In this document: positions 12,034-23,758 of the stretch, piece by piece
Position numbering within the stretch: the first letter of the stretch is position 1
How the letters are laid out: each line of letters starts with the position of its first letter
Assembly (NCBI GenBank): GCA_037176845.1
Contig: JAYKXP010000019.1
Location: forward strand, 124,001-188,000
Length of the DNA: 64,000 nt
Direction of reading: 5' to 3'
DNA from: Paramarasmius palmivorus
Lineage: Eukaryota; Basidiomycota; Agaricomycetes; Agaricales; Marasmiaceae
Position numbers and translations under genes: made by a program
Notes under the pieces: model-generated
What the model was told of the DNA's origin: nothing
The model's input: only the letters and a program-made list of their open reading frames with translations
Databases searched by the model: none

Positions 12034-12486
12034 ATCTGGTGAAGTATTCTGCCGTCGCGCGCGCTCTGGAAATGGGAACGTTATGGCAGAATTGTGATAA
12101 CAGGCATCCCTAATATGACATTTCGAGGCCTTCAAGGCATCGCATTGTGGCGTACCTCTGTGCAATACAAGGCAGCTTCTGATCCCTGTATTATTCTGTT
12201 GCCAACCAGATGCCGAAATGAGGTGCCCGGCTCCATTTCTGCCTTTCTGGGTGGCATCTCCGCGAAGATTTGTTTTGGAGACTATCACAGAACGTTGCAA
12301 CTGTGATGATTTCGGTCCTCAAGGCCTCGTTGCAACGATTCACTATCATGGTACTATATGCTTGTGACAGCGAAAGAATAGAAGCAGTAAGTTGCAACAG
12401 CCCATAATCCGGAGTTGTCGGTGGTCTTGAACTTATGCTTTTAAGGCCCGAGTGCAAGAAGGCTACTTACAAAAGATCTTGTTGAA
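12034..12486. other. intergenic spacer between seven-TM copies 3 and 4
   Basis: 450 bases holding the terminator side of copy 3 and the promoter side of copy 4. Open frames here are short and have no motif. I see no repeat or RNA gene. Confidence 0.4.
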
Positions 12487-13838
12487 GATGCCACCTCTGA
12501 GCGGCGCCTGTGGCGTTCTGCCCGATTCAAATTTCATCGGACGCAAAATTCTAATTGACTCCACACTCCTCATAGCCTCAACTATTCCTTACGGTTCGTG
12601 CAAAAGCACACTCTTACAATCCGGCTCACTTAATCTAACCTTCAGGTGCACAACTCGTTCTTCAGTGGATATGCGTGAAAATCCTACGGTGAGGAACAGG
12701 CAACGGAAGTATACCATCATCCAAGTGTTGATGTTCCAGGTAGTCGACCCCCAGAGCACGCGACGTCTTCCCGGACAGGAAGAGCATTTCTCCTTGTCGC
12801 AACACTATTGATGCTGGTTTCATCAACAGTGTCATTAGGGTTATCCGCTACTCATTCAATTCTGGACGGGATCGCAATCTCGAATGATGCGGCTTACGAC
12901 TCTCATGCACAGTACTTTGAGGGTTTGATCGACCTAGCGGGGAATATCACCAAATTCTTAAACGTACGACTTTCAACCCCGACTCTAGGCTATGTTGCAT
13001 CTACTGACTTCTCACTCCCTACAGATCTGGATCGGCGATGCTATCGTATTTTGGAGAGCCTGGGTACTGTGGAGACACAAGCGCAAAGCGCCTCAAGTCT
13101 ATATACCCGCTCTTTTGCTCGTTTGTACGGCAGGTTTGTTTGGATCTCGCGGGTGTGGTATCGAACGTTCTAACTTGATCATATGTTAGTGTGCGTGCTG
13201 TCGGTTCTTTTCTTTACGATCTTGACAGCAACCATTGGACGACCATCTGAAGAGCCGAGCAGTGCACTATTCTACCTTACTTTTGGTCTCTCGGCGGCGA
13301 CAAATCTCGCCACGAACGCGTCAATAGGGTATTATACTTGGAAAGCCTTGTTCACAGTCTGTTTATCTGACTGCAAAACTAAAACACCTTCCTTGATCTA
13401 GGTTACATCGAAAGGCCGTACGTGAATACCTTGAAAGCGGGAATCACCATGCTAGCCACGAAAAGCTTCTTATGCTTTTACTGGAGAGCGGTGCGATATA
13501 CACGGTGTTGCTTGTACGTCTTCCCGTACCGTCAACCATTGGTTCGGCCTGAAAGAAGAGGTCAGATTTCTGTTGGTACATTCAGCAGCATATTGGTTTT
13601 TCTGGGTCGTACATCCTTGACTTGGAAATTGGTGCATACCGTCGTATCTCCTGTCGGAATAGGGCTAGTCGTGAGTCCACTAACCATAATACATATCCCT
13701 AGTCAGGCGATTCGACTGAAATCTCAATTATAAACAAGGGCAATCTATCCAAGCCTTTTCATAGTGGTGGTCTTCCTGCGGAAGTCTATTTGGGATTCGG
13801 CTGGAAATATATTGGACACTCGTCAGTCCCTAGGCTAA
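12487..13838 (+). CDS. orphan seven-TM membrane protein, copy 4 (irregular splice sites)
   Basis: Starts MPPLSGACGVLPDSNFIGR. Family landmarks: AQLVLQWICVKIL, GRAFLLVATLLMLVSSTVS, AIVFWRAWVLWRHKRK, NASIGYYTW, LHRKAVREYLESGNHHASHE and AIYPSLFIVVVFLRKSIWD. Two junctions are irregular. After exon 5 the paralogous GT is GA; a canonical donor nine bases further on (GCCTT|GTTCAC) would insert three residues and keep the frame. Before the last exon the acceptor reads AAG|GGCAATC, one base more than the frame needs, so the conserved C-terminal segment is reached only with a shifted frame. The gene may be functional with a changed tail, a recent pseudogene, or affected by a base-call error. Confidence 0.75.
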
Positions 13839-15045
13839 AGTGGCAGGTGGATAAGTCGAACGAATGGTTCTGAAATTTTAGTTAGGTAGAATATAGATGG
13901 CGCGGGCCTAACAAAACATAACTATGTGCAACGAAGAGGATCGTGAATAGTGTCTAAAACGCCCAATTCATCTATTTGGTATCGTCGAGAGGGCCGAGGC
14001 CTTGTAGCGGCCCAGGCACACGCGATGACAGCCAGAGCCAGCCTCTATGTAGCCAAAAGCGTCAGATTGATAAAAACTACAGTGCCCAAGTCGTCGTTCA
14101 GTGAATGAATCAGCGTTCGTTCAACTCTAGCATCGTCTGTATTGGGAATGAGGGGTCTTTCCGTCTCCGAGAGCAGCAAAGGATGGATTTTGGCACGCTG
14201 ACAGTCAAACATGCGGTGTGTGACGTCTAGAGTGGCGATAGCTGCCCAGAAGGTCATGGTTGGGGAGCATCTTGGTTTGGGGTCGTAGGATGTTGTTCAG
14301 GGTGCGATATCGATATGAGGTTGGAAGTCAAGTAGAAGGCTGGTGAAGCCCCTAACAGGGATTCCTGTGCGTATAAATTTAATGATATAACGAAACATCC
14401 GTGGATATGGCTGAGGTATTGTGTCTTTTCCTATCTTTGACTTTGACTGGCCAAAGCTACCGCCCATGAGCGACTCTGACCATACCAAAGATGGAGGGAA
14501 CTCACCCATTCATGCAATGTTTGCTCCAGAGTACAGTTTCTCCTTCCCGAGGGCATTGATACCCGTGAAACCAGCAATACAGGGTGTTCGGGGTGGTTCG
14601 GGGAGATCCGGGGCTGCGGGCAGTGTTGCAGTGTCGGAGCTCGGATGCATTGTACAGCGCCTTCCCGTTGATTGACACTTTCACCATCTGGTTTTCGACA
14701 CGGGAATAAGTTTCAGATGCGAAATGGTTTTCAATTTGTCGATGGCTATTGTCGAAGTTGAACGTTGAACCTGGATAAGCGCCTGTTCCAAACTGGGCTA
14801 CAATTCGAGCTCCGACACTTCCTTTCTGCCTTGATGGCCAACTTGCAAGTTGCTGTAGTCGATTGCCTGGGTGATTCGGCTTCTAAACATAAGTAGGTAC
14901 AGCGTCGAGAGATATCACCAAGATTTCTGTGGCAACCTCTCACCAACTGTTACAGTACTAAACAGCATTCGATTGATATCAAGCTTCCCATGAGTCACGG
15001 TTGCAGTATAAAGGCACCTTCATATTCGGATTTCCCTCATCAAGG
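13839..15045. other. intergenic; one unassigned minus-strand frame
   Basis: A minus-strand frame at about 14502-14850 reads KGSVGARIVAQFGTGAYPGS and continues through NSHRQIENHFASETYSRVEN to a stop at 14502. It looks protein-like but has no convincing start, no domain and no supported upstream exon. The rest shows only short frames. Confidence 0.35.
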
Positions 15046-16356
15046 ATGTCGGTTTCGAATTTTTGTGATCCTCTGCCAGACGTTGGTATCCTTGACACCA
15101 TAAATCTCCTCGTTTCGGCAATCTTATATGGTAAATCACACCCTTGTCAATTAGACTCCCTAGCATGCTGCATGAGTGCTCACTATTCGTGTTAGGTGGA
15201 CAACTCGCCATACAATGTATGTGCGTGATTATATTACGGTGAGTGCTTGAGGTTATCGTATATTCATTCCAGTCACCAACATTCCACTTCAGGCGCCCAG
15301 CGGGTGATGCTGCTTCAGCAAAAGCAAGAACATTTCTTCTTGCAACAAATCTTCTGATCATGATTTCATCGATGGTTTTCATGGCCTTTACTGCTGCATT
15401 ACCAATTCTGGACGGTTTGATTATCTCGAATCGTCGTGACTGTAGTGCGCGAATCGACATTGAAGGGCCATATAACATAGCACTAATTACCACCTTAACG
15501 CTGAACGTAGGTCAATTTCGCGGTCCAAATTTGGCAGTGATCACCTCCAACTGAATTTCCAGTTATTAATCGGGGACATTGTCGTGTTCTGGAGGGCCTG
15601 GATGTTGTGGAGGCACAAACGGAGTATGATTGTTGTTCCGGCAGTACTGCTCGTCTGCACAACAGGTCTGTTCAACAACACGCCATGTTTCTCTGTTGAC
15701 CGGACCACTAACCATATTTACAGCGATCGTGATATCGACTTTGGCATCTCCGATCTTGAAGAAGACAAGTACCGGCGTGGAATTCGTTCCGTCCAACACC
15801 GTCCTTCACTATCTTACATTTGGATTCTCGGCTGTCACAAATCTCACAACGACCGCGTCGATAAGCTATTATACTTGGTAACTCTTTCGAAAGGCCCTGA
15901 AAGGTGCCGGTGGGTACTGATTTTAACGTTCCCCAACACAGGCTTCACCGGAAGGCCGTACGTGGGTATCTTGACGTTGGTGCTCGGCAAGAGAGAAACC
16001 TCGTGCTGATTCAGAAAGTCGCCGTCATTTACACAGCGCTCCTCGTACGTTCTCCAACTTGTTCAAGTAGGACCCAAAGCCTGATGGATGGAATTGTGAC
16101 ACAGATTTTCGGAGGAATTGTTGTTTACATCAGCAGTTCCTTTCACAACAAGTCATTTGCCTGGAGCTCGGCAAACGCCATTTTACCTCCGATTGCGATG
16201 AGTGTGGTGGTGAGTGCCATAGCGTTGTAATGGGCCTATTCGGGTGGTCTGATTCTTCCGAAGAGCGTTTACCCCAGCCTTCTGATAGTTGTAATTTTCC
16301 TCCGAAAATCAACACGAGATTCAGCTTGGAGCACTCAGGATGGAAGGAGGGTATAG
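15046..16356 (+). CDS. orphan seven-TM membrane protein, copy 5
   Basis: Starts MSVSNFCDPLPDVGILDTIN. Canonical introns connect exons carrying GQLAIQCMCVIIL, KARTFLLATNLLIMISSMVF, ALPILDGLIISNRRDCSARI, IVVFWRAWMLWRHKRSMIV, VTNLTTTASISYYTW, LHRKAVRGYLDVGARQERN, and SVYPSLLIVVIFLRKSTRD before a stop at 16354-16356. Seven hydrophobic segments are present. The frame is intact in every exon. The loop between TM2 and TM3 (DIEGPYNIA) is shared with copy 6, its closest relative. Function is not known. Confidence 0.88.
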
Positions 16357-17924
16357 GGCGCACAAAATGACGAGGAAGTCGAAAGGTTGATCATTGGACA
16401 ACGAGCCAAGTAGCGGATAACACAGGGTAGACGTCAAGGATTCAGAGGAAGTAGTCCACACGCAATGACTGTTCTTCGTCCGAATTGTCCAAAAACGTAC
16501 ACGGAGAAGATAGTCGCATGAACAAATCAAGGCCTCCGTCGCTACAAGTCTGTGTGCAAAGGCTGTTGTTCGCCTCATGCGAGGTAGAGCCAGGCCTACG
16601 CTCGAGGTCACCGGTCACCTCTGAAAACCGTGACCTGACTTATTGGTTCTATCGCCTCAAAGTGGATGGTGCACGACTATCCCCATCGTTTCACTGAATG
16701 AATGAGCCATGGCGTAGGTGGTGAAAGGGGCGCCGCCGCATCAAGAGTGGCTAGAAATGAGAGGAGCTGTTTGGGACGTTCATGAGAGCAGACTCAGAGG
16801 TTGTGGTGGATGATGGTGAGAATGATGACGGTTCCAGAGTTGTGTCCGACGAAGATGGGTGGGGTGACATGAGGAGGTTTTAGTTGGGCCCGTTGTGCAC
16901 TAGGCAGTGCGATGTGGTTGAGTACTAGGTACTGGGCTGTTTTCGCCAGTACAGTATTTCCAAGTGAGATATTTTAGTCCAGAGAGCCGTCTGTTTTGTG
17001 TATATTCTGTGTATGTGTTGTAAAGAGGGTGGTTGTGGGATCCAGGCTCGCTCATCCTGTTTTGCTGCCCTAGTGGTTGACATCTCTTCCTCAAAGGAAA
17101 AGTATCCGACGAGAACGGTTGAAAGAGTTAAGCGCCGATGACGATAGCCTGGCCGCTGGCGGCAAAGGGCGGCAATGTCACTGTCAGCACTGCGGCTAGT
17201 GTCACGTGCGAGTCCTCTTACTCTTTAACCATCATCATTCGCATTCAACGAAAAGAAGTCTGGAGGAAGGACTGGTATGTAAGTCCGGGTGCGAGCCGGG
17301 GAAGGAGCGGGAAAGAGCGGAAACAGGCGGCCCGCGGCAACCTTCGCGCGACATTCAAAATTTTTTTCTTCTTTTTCGCTTTCCTAATACCATGATGCAT
17401 TGGTCCAACCATGAACACTGGCTCAATACTTACTCACAGAAGCGAACGGGGGTAGCTAATCCCAAATCTGCGCACTGCTAGATTACGCCACTGATATCGT
17501 TCTGTAAGCAATCACAGCCTGCGGGAGGATGGCTGATCCTTGCAGGGCGGATATACAGCTAGGTTCATCGACTGGCATGGGTATTCAGAAAGGCTCTCAA
17601 AATACCAACAAAATGCCTTCTCCGCTCGTAACTCAGATACTTAGTATCTCATCGAACCCCATTCGCATCGCACACATTTAGCACCCAGGATAGCAGCAAC
17701 TTGAAGGATAGTTCTCAAGCTCCATGGCCCTCGAAAGATGTTCGCCCAATGCTCGCCGAGAGGTTACGAAAGGTCGAATCATAAATAACGGGGCGCCATC
17801 TTCACTACTATTCGGAAGGACCGACGGCGATTAGACACCATTTCCCATCACCGACACAGCCTCTAGATACTGCAATATAAGGACAGGCTCGAGCTCCCAA
17901 AGTCCATTCGGATTCCTCACTAAA
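16357..17924. other. intergenic, no supported gene
   Basis: 1.6 kb between seven-TM copies 5 and 6. Short frames occur on both strands without splice support or motifs. A T-rich run (about 17358-17372) follows a GC-rich patch near 17280-17340. I recognise nothing else. Confidence 0.4.
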
Positions 17925-19282
17925 ATGTCGCTTCCTAGCACCTATAGTGCTAGGCCAGATATCGGAAACTATGTTATCCGCGACACTACGACCCTTCTCG
18001 TCTCGGTATTGTTTTACGGTCCGTACCTCAACCTTGCTAAGTAATTCCAATTCTAACACTAGTTGCTTCCTGTTCGCGCTATTAGGTGGGCAACTCATCC
18101 TGCAATGTATATGTGTGGCTGTCTTACGGTGAGTGCTTTACGTTGTATGTTCATCCCAGTACTGAAGTCCTGATGCGAATGTTCCACGACAGGCGCACAA
18201 GGAAAGACCCTGCTTCAGCAAAACCAAGAGCTCTACTCCTCGGAGCAAACTTGTTGATCATGATATCGTCAACGGTGTTCACGGCCTTTTCTGCTGCATT
18301 ACCCATTCTCGACGGGTTGGTTCTCTCAAATCGTCGCGAACTACAGTGCCCGGATCGACATTGAAGGACCATATAGCATAGCAACAATTTTCCACCCTGA
18401 TGTTGAACGTAGGACACTCAATCACACGTCATCCATTAGTCAATTCCAACTTTTCAAGCTTTCTAGGCACTGATCGGTGATATTATTGTGTTCTGGAGAG
18501 CCTGGATACTATGGAGACACAAACGCAGTATGATTTATGCTCCTGCGGTACTACTTATTTGCACGGCAGGTTTGTCTGACGGTTCCGCGTATCTTGTATG
18601 CTTTGCTAACTATACTATCTACTGTCTACTCAGTTACCTTAATCTTGATTTTGGCCACCCCAATCGTGAAGAATACAAGTGCTGGCTTGGTATACGAAGA
18701 GTTGAACAATATCCTTCATCTCGTTGGATTCGGGTTCTCAGTCGTCACAAATGTGGCCACGAACGCATCAATAGGCTATTATACTTGGTGAGTATCTCGA
18801 GGGCAGCTCCGCTCTGAGAATGGTGAGCACCGAGTCAACGTTAACGTTCTCTGATATAGGCTGCACCGAAAGGCCGTACAAGAGTACCTTGACGCGGGTA
18901 ACCATCGTGCCCGCAACGAGAAGATTCTCGCCCTCATTTTGGAGACTGGTATGATTTACGTAGCAATCATCGTACGTCGAATCGCTCCTTCAAATTGTGC
19001 TCGAGGGAATCAGACCATCATTCAGGTTTTCGGAGGAACTGCTGTTTTCGTGAGCAGTTCCTTTCGCAACGAATCGTTCGCGTGGACCATGATGAATGTC
19101 ATTATATTCCCCGTTATGATGGGCTTATTGGTGAGTATGACCACTTGTATCGCTATGTAGAGGACGTAGTCTCACTTCCGAAGAGCATCTATCCCAGCCT
19201 CTTAATTGTTGTCATCTTCTTCCGGAAATCCACTTGGGATCCAGACGGGAATATACACGACACCGACTACACGTCTGATTGA
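17925..19282 (+). pseudogene. orphan seven-TM membrane protein, copy 6, frame-broken in exon 3
   Basis: Starts MSLPSTYSARPDIGNYVIRD and keeps the family exon pattern with canonical introns: GQLILQCICVAVL, RALLLGANLLIMISSTVF, ALPILDGLVLSNRR, IIVFWRAWILWRHKRSMIYA, NASIGYYTW, LHRKAVQEYLDAGNHRARNE, SIYPSLLIVVIFFRKSTWD. In exon 3, alignment with copy 5 shows two single-base insertions. One follows SNRR near 18340 (CGCGAACTAC against CGTGACTG) and leads to a stop at 18362. The second is near 18388 (AATTTTCC against AATTACC). They sum to +2, so the frame is not restored. All other exons are intact, which implies either very recent inactivation or sequence error. Confidence 0.75.
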
Positions 19283-19887
19283 TACACTCGACTCCTACTC
19301 GATTTCCCCTTTTATGAGGTGTTGCACCCAAGCAGAGACTTCATCCTTCCTACCCCGATGGCGCCTATAATGCATGCACTAGTAGATACCCTCTCGCGCG
19401 AACTGATGTAGGACTTGGTTGACAGTGCAATATCACATCACTCTGACTGTAGGTATCTGCACTCGGAAGTTCACGTTGGGATTAGGTATAGAAGGGCAAT
19501 GTACTAGCATCCGACGGCTCCTACACTGTCACTAGTACATGCTGGAGACAGGATGTCATCCGACAATTAACCATTCCATTCCTCTTCTCCGCGAGGTGTT
19601 GCACAAGCAGAACATGCCAAATGATCCGGTTCGTTTTCCCTGGTATAGGCGTGAGTAGCCAACTTCGAAATATGAATATAAGCACCACTTACAACGTACA
19701 GACCAGACAACTCCATGGCACTTGCAAAGACGCCCCTTCCGTTGTACTCATCGTGGCAGCAGGCTTAGATCCTAACTTGTTCACACGACCCGGTTCCATA
19801 CCGAGAGATTCTTGTTTGCGGAGGCGTATTTCATCTTTGACGAATCCCAAGGTTTTACCCTGTTTTGGTTTGGTTGTCTTCGCTGGC
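19283..19887. other. intergenic, convergent 3' ends
   Basis: 600 bases between the end of seven-TM copy 6 (plus) and the 3' end of the Wss1-like gene (minus). There is no gene signal beyond short frames; it probably holds both 3' untranslated regions and terminators. Confidence 0.4.
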
Positions 19888-21324
19888 CTAAGGTCTACGT
19901 TTGGTTGTTTTGTTAATTGAGGAAACAACGAGAGAACATGATGCCCTACCTTGTTCATCAGCTTTTCGTTTCCCTGAGTTCGTCGAGCCGTCATCTGTGG
20001 GTACAACTCCTGTCTTCCCTTCTCCCGTGAAGATGAAATCGTCATCAAAATCTCGCCAGAACAATGTTCCAGATTTCTCTGGATCAGATTCAGAAGCTAA
20101 GAGTGCCTTCCGACGATCGGCGTCTGTCTCGACAAACTCAACCTCATCATCCGAGTCTGAGTCTTGTTCGGGTTCCTCAACTTTAGATGGGCGTGGGCGT
20201 GGACGATGATGAAGGGCCGGCCTGTAACATCTGCAGCCTGCGTTCAGCGGCCAAGGCTCGTTCCTCGCGAGCGCGCTTGCTAGATAGCAATCAGTTGGAT
20301 GGGCCACACTGAGATACAAGAGCAACACGCCTCGCGGCTTGTTTCCCCTTTCCGGTGCCTTTGCCGGAAGTATCTCCATCGTTAAGTGCCACCCCTTCGC
20401 CTTCAAAAGCGTACTTGGAAGTCACACGAGAACCTGCCTTTCGTTTTTTCTCCGTTTGCCTCCCGGTGTGATTTGAAGGGAATGATTTTCTTTGGCGCCT
20501 CGGACCACGCCGTCTTGATCTTTCGAAAGGACGAGAGCGAGTTTGAGCTCCACCGCACTGCAGACAGTTAGCATGAGACTATGTGTCAGGAAAGCAATAG
20601 GTGTACCAACCATGTATTCAGGGAACTCTCCATCATCTATACCTTCGCCACTGACTGTAGCTGAGTCTGCGAGACGTTTGCCGGATGACCAGTAGCCTAC
20701 GAGAACGACGATAGGTTGGGGTCTTACAAAAGGCTGAACAAAGCTCACCATCACCATAGTACCCCTTATTCTGTAACTCCCGTACTTCTGTCCTAAGACG
20801 ACGCCAGAGTGCTTGAAAGGCGGGGCCATGATTCATGTGCTACGATTGGCTTGCTCAGAAGCTGCTCGAAGGACATCCTGAGTAGTACGCCTACTTTGAT
20901 GTGAGCAAGCTGCAGGTTGGTTTATAAGTCACCAGGATGGATCTCAATGTCGTATATTCTCACCTCATGACAAAGAGTGCTCATTAGCCAGGATGTGGGT
21001 AGAAAAGAGCCCCCAGGTCTTCGAAGAACGAGCTCCACTGTTTCGCCATTATTCCAGTTTCTCCCGGCAAAGACAGAGTTGTGCTCATACTTTAGAATTC
21101 ATTAGCCGCGAAGCAAGCCATGGGAATCGAATCTAACACACCTCTTCGAAGCTGTTGATGACGAATCCATGAGCCTTCATTACTGGTCGAACTTGTGCAG
21201 CTAGAGCACGAAGAAATTGTCGAGCATTCTCTTGGTCGTCAGAATCGTAGCATGGCAAAGCAGTAATGAAATTGATGTGGGGATTTGGATTCGATTCCGT
21301 TTCGTTCAGGCGAACATGAACCAT
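19888..21324 (-). CDS. Wss1/SPRTN-type WLM-domain DNA-dependent metalloprotease
   Basis: WLM-domain proteases of the Wss1 group cleave proteins crosslinked to DNA in the nucleus. Exon 1 (21142-21324) reads NPNPHINFITALPCYDSDDQ and VRPVMKAHGFVINSFEE. Later exons give YEHNSVFAGRNWNNGETVEL, VLRRPGGSFLPTSWLMSTLC and the zinc site HELAHIKHMNHGPAF (HExxH plus a downstream His), formed across two introns near 20860-20960. Then come KGYYGDGYWSSGKRLADS, EGIDDGEFPEYMCGGAQ and a basic linker. The acidic tail (EQDSDSDDEVEFVE) could hold SUMO-interacting elements, an inference from the family. The 20190-20300 junction is ambiguous: an 88-base GT-AG intron gives a continuous frame, but it removes a segment (KRAREERALAAERRLQML) typical of Wss1 tails that is open in another frame. 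The start is the Met directly before the conserved domain. Confidence 0.85.
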
Positions 21325-21791
21325 GGTAAAAGACAAGGAAGATGAAACCGCGACGCGACGCGGGAAATGCTTTTGACTCGGATTAGTCAGCGAATACCCT
21401 TCTAGACGGTGACCACCGCTCTCAAAGCCAGTCGAAAGCCAGAGACACTGCGCAAGCTTCAACCACGCAGGCTCTTCAATCGTTGATTCAAAGTTCAAAA
21501 CAACTGATAACCAGATATCCAATGGCGGACAACGGAACCCTTGCATGCGTACTGGGCTCGACTACAGCTCACGTTTGAAGATCGTTTACCGCGTGCAAAG
21601 GTACAGATGTCTCAGGGCAATGTTCGAAGCCTTCGCAAGTGTTGACTTGGGGTTCAAACTTCGGGGGATTATTAGATGTATTGAGAAAATCGTACTGAAT
21701 CGCATGTAACAATATATATATACAGCTACGGATGAGGAATGAGAGCGTGCCTAGGGACCTGCCGCATAAGAACCATTGGACAAATTGAATG

Positions 21792-23476
21792 TCATCTATC
21801 ACCTCCAACTTCTGGCAATACTACATCGAGCCCTTTTTCTGACATACTCTTGAGGAGGAAAGTCATTGGTGTGGCATAGGTGATATCCAAACAAGGAATG
21901 TCACCAGAACCACCTGTGAGGAGGCCACCAATGCGTCCGCGACCGTCAACGATAACCGAGCCAGAGTCACCCTTTGCTGAGAAAGCACCAGACTTGGAAC
22001 CAGACGGTAGAATAGCCCATTCTTTAGAGACCCCGGCCTGGCCAGTGCGAATGTACGAAAAAACGTCATTTGCACGGCCGACAGTCAGGCCGGTAGTGTT
22101 GCCACGTTTGAGTACCATTAGATCTTCATCATTCTGTCCGAATGTAGTCGGACAGCGCATCTCTTCTTCGGGAATGGTACCTTGAAGCCTCAGGAAACGG
22201 TCGTGTGGATGCGTAGATAAACCAGTCAACTTGTCGGTGCCGAGGTCAATGACATTACCATCAAAGTTGTCGGCATCAATCTTGGAGGTATCGACCTCGA
22301 TGGCGGCCCAATCTTCGGTGTAACCGTCGATGCTGATGCTAATGGGAGGAGAGAGTATGACGTGCCCGAGAATCCGGTAGCTCAAGGGGCACCAATACCG
22401 TAAATCAGTGTCCCAAAATTTCCAGAGTTCTTGAATTGCTTGTTTAGCCTCCTCTAATCGAGCCTGTATCTCCTGACGCTCCTTGTCGGGCTCCCTCTCC
22501 ATCACCTTGATCTGTCCTTCACAATGCTGTGCGGTTATCGCCTTGGCCCCAATCCTAGCCTGAAATGACCGTATATATCTTTTGAATGCTACAAAGCCGA
22601 ACAACGCGACGTTATGCCGGGGTTGAGTCTTCGACTCCGAGTCGTTCTTGTACTCAAAGTACTTGTTGTCATCTGGTGGTGGGAATACGACATGGCGAGC
22701 GGTGACAAGGAGGAGTCTCTTGCTCTCCCTGATGAACAAGCCAGCAGTACCTTCATCCCAGGGCGTGGACTCGGCGCAGATGGGGAGACCGAGTGTAGTC
22801 GTTACAGCTTCGCGCACATCGACAGTGTGGTCGGAAGAGGAGGTAGGCGCGAGGAACCTGGGTCTCATCGAGCGAGTGACGCTCGACGCCCGTATCTCAA
22901 CATCTACATCAGTGATATGGCATTCAACAAGAAGCTCCTTGCACTTAGAAGCCACGTCGAGGCCGTCATATCCAGATAGAGATGTAGGCTCAACGCCGAT
23001 CCAGAGGATAACGGGTGCAAAAGACTCTCCGGCCTTTCCGATACGGACAACGTCGGTGCTGGTCCACTGCACCTTAGCTGAGTTCAGACAGGCGTGAACT
23101 TTGTGAGCCAGGTTGCTTTCCCAGATGTTTTTGATTGCGTGATTACCGACAGGGCGGAGCTCTTTGTCATCCTCTGGACTTGTTGGCTTCTTCCACGAAG
23201 TATTGCTGGTGCGAGCTATCAAAATAGGGGTAGAGGGCAGGCCAGTATAGTAGTGCGTAGCCTCCAACTTGGACAAAGGGGACGAGAGGGAGATGTCTCC
23301 CAGAGAGCTAGTGAAGTCAGGGTTCGAGCAAGTAGATATAGGAGGGGAGCAGAGATCGTTATTCTGCTCTTTAGCATTAGCGGCCTCGATGCACATATCG
23401 AGGATTTCAGCAGGGATCACTGGATTGAAAGAGAAACTGAGTATGAGAAGGCAGCTTAAACGAGAGTGGACTCACT
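21792..23476 (-). CDS. trypsin-fold serine protease-like protein, 542 aa
   Basis: The body is one uninterrupted frame. The C-terminal half has trypsin-like landmarks: LLLVTARHVVF (catalytic His, about residue 240), EDWAAIEVD (candidate Asp, about 365) and AKGDSGSVIVDGRGRIGGLL (catalytic Ser, about 499). A charged helical segment (about 305-335) is inserted between the His and Asp blocks. The N-terminus (IPAEILDMCIEAANAKEQ) is followed by a low-complexity region. There is no signal peptide, so an intracellular protein is likely. The start codon appears to be split: exon 1 ends in A at 23476 and exon 2 begins TG at 23419 after a consensus 56-base intron, giving ATG ATC CCT; a stop lies eight codons upstream in that frame. 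It is divergent from eIF3a. Substrate is unknown, and a non-catalytic role is possible. Confidence 0.75.
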
Positions 23477-23758
23477 TGTGTTTTACTGAATAGATTTAGG
23501 CTATGGCATACAATGATGGCGTGATGCTTGAGGACTTCTAGGTGCTGGAAACAGCCCGAATAGAGAGTAGTTCGACGAGGCGCGAAAGGAAGAGTTGGTT
23601 TGCATTTGTTTACCAAAGTCTTCTGACTTTCACGGACCCGAGATTAGTCATCGAAAACCTAATTTTTTCGAGCAGGACGCACACGTCGTCGACAAGCTGT
23701 GAGCATTCTGCATTTTATTCCCCGAATTTAGCTGATTTTATACTTCTAGACCACCAAA
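23477..23758. promoter_or_regulatory. shared divergent promoter, protease-like gene / eIF3a
   Basis: Only 282 bases separate the split start of the minus-strand protease-like gene from the ATG of eIF3a, so both promoters must lie here. No TATA box is obvious on the eIF3a side, as is usual for housekeeping genes. The eIF3a start context is CCACCAAAATGG, close to the fungal optimum. Confidence 0.55.
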
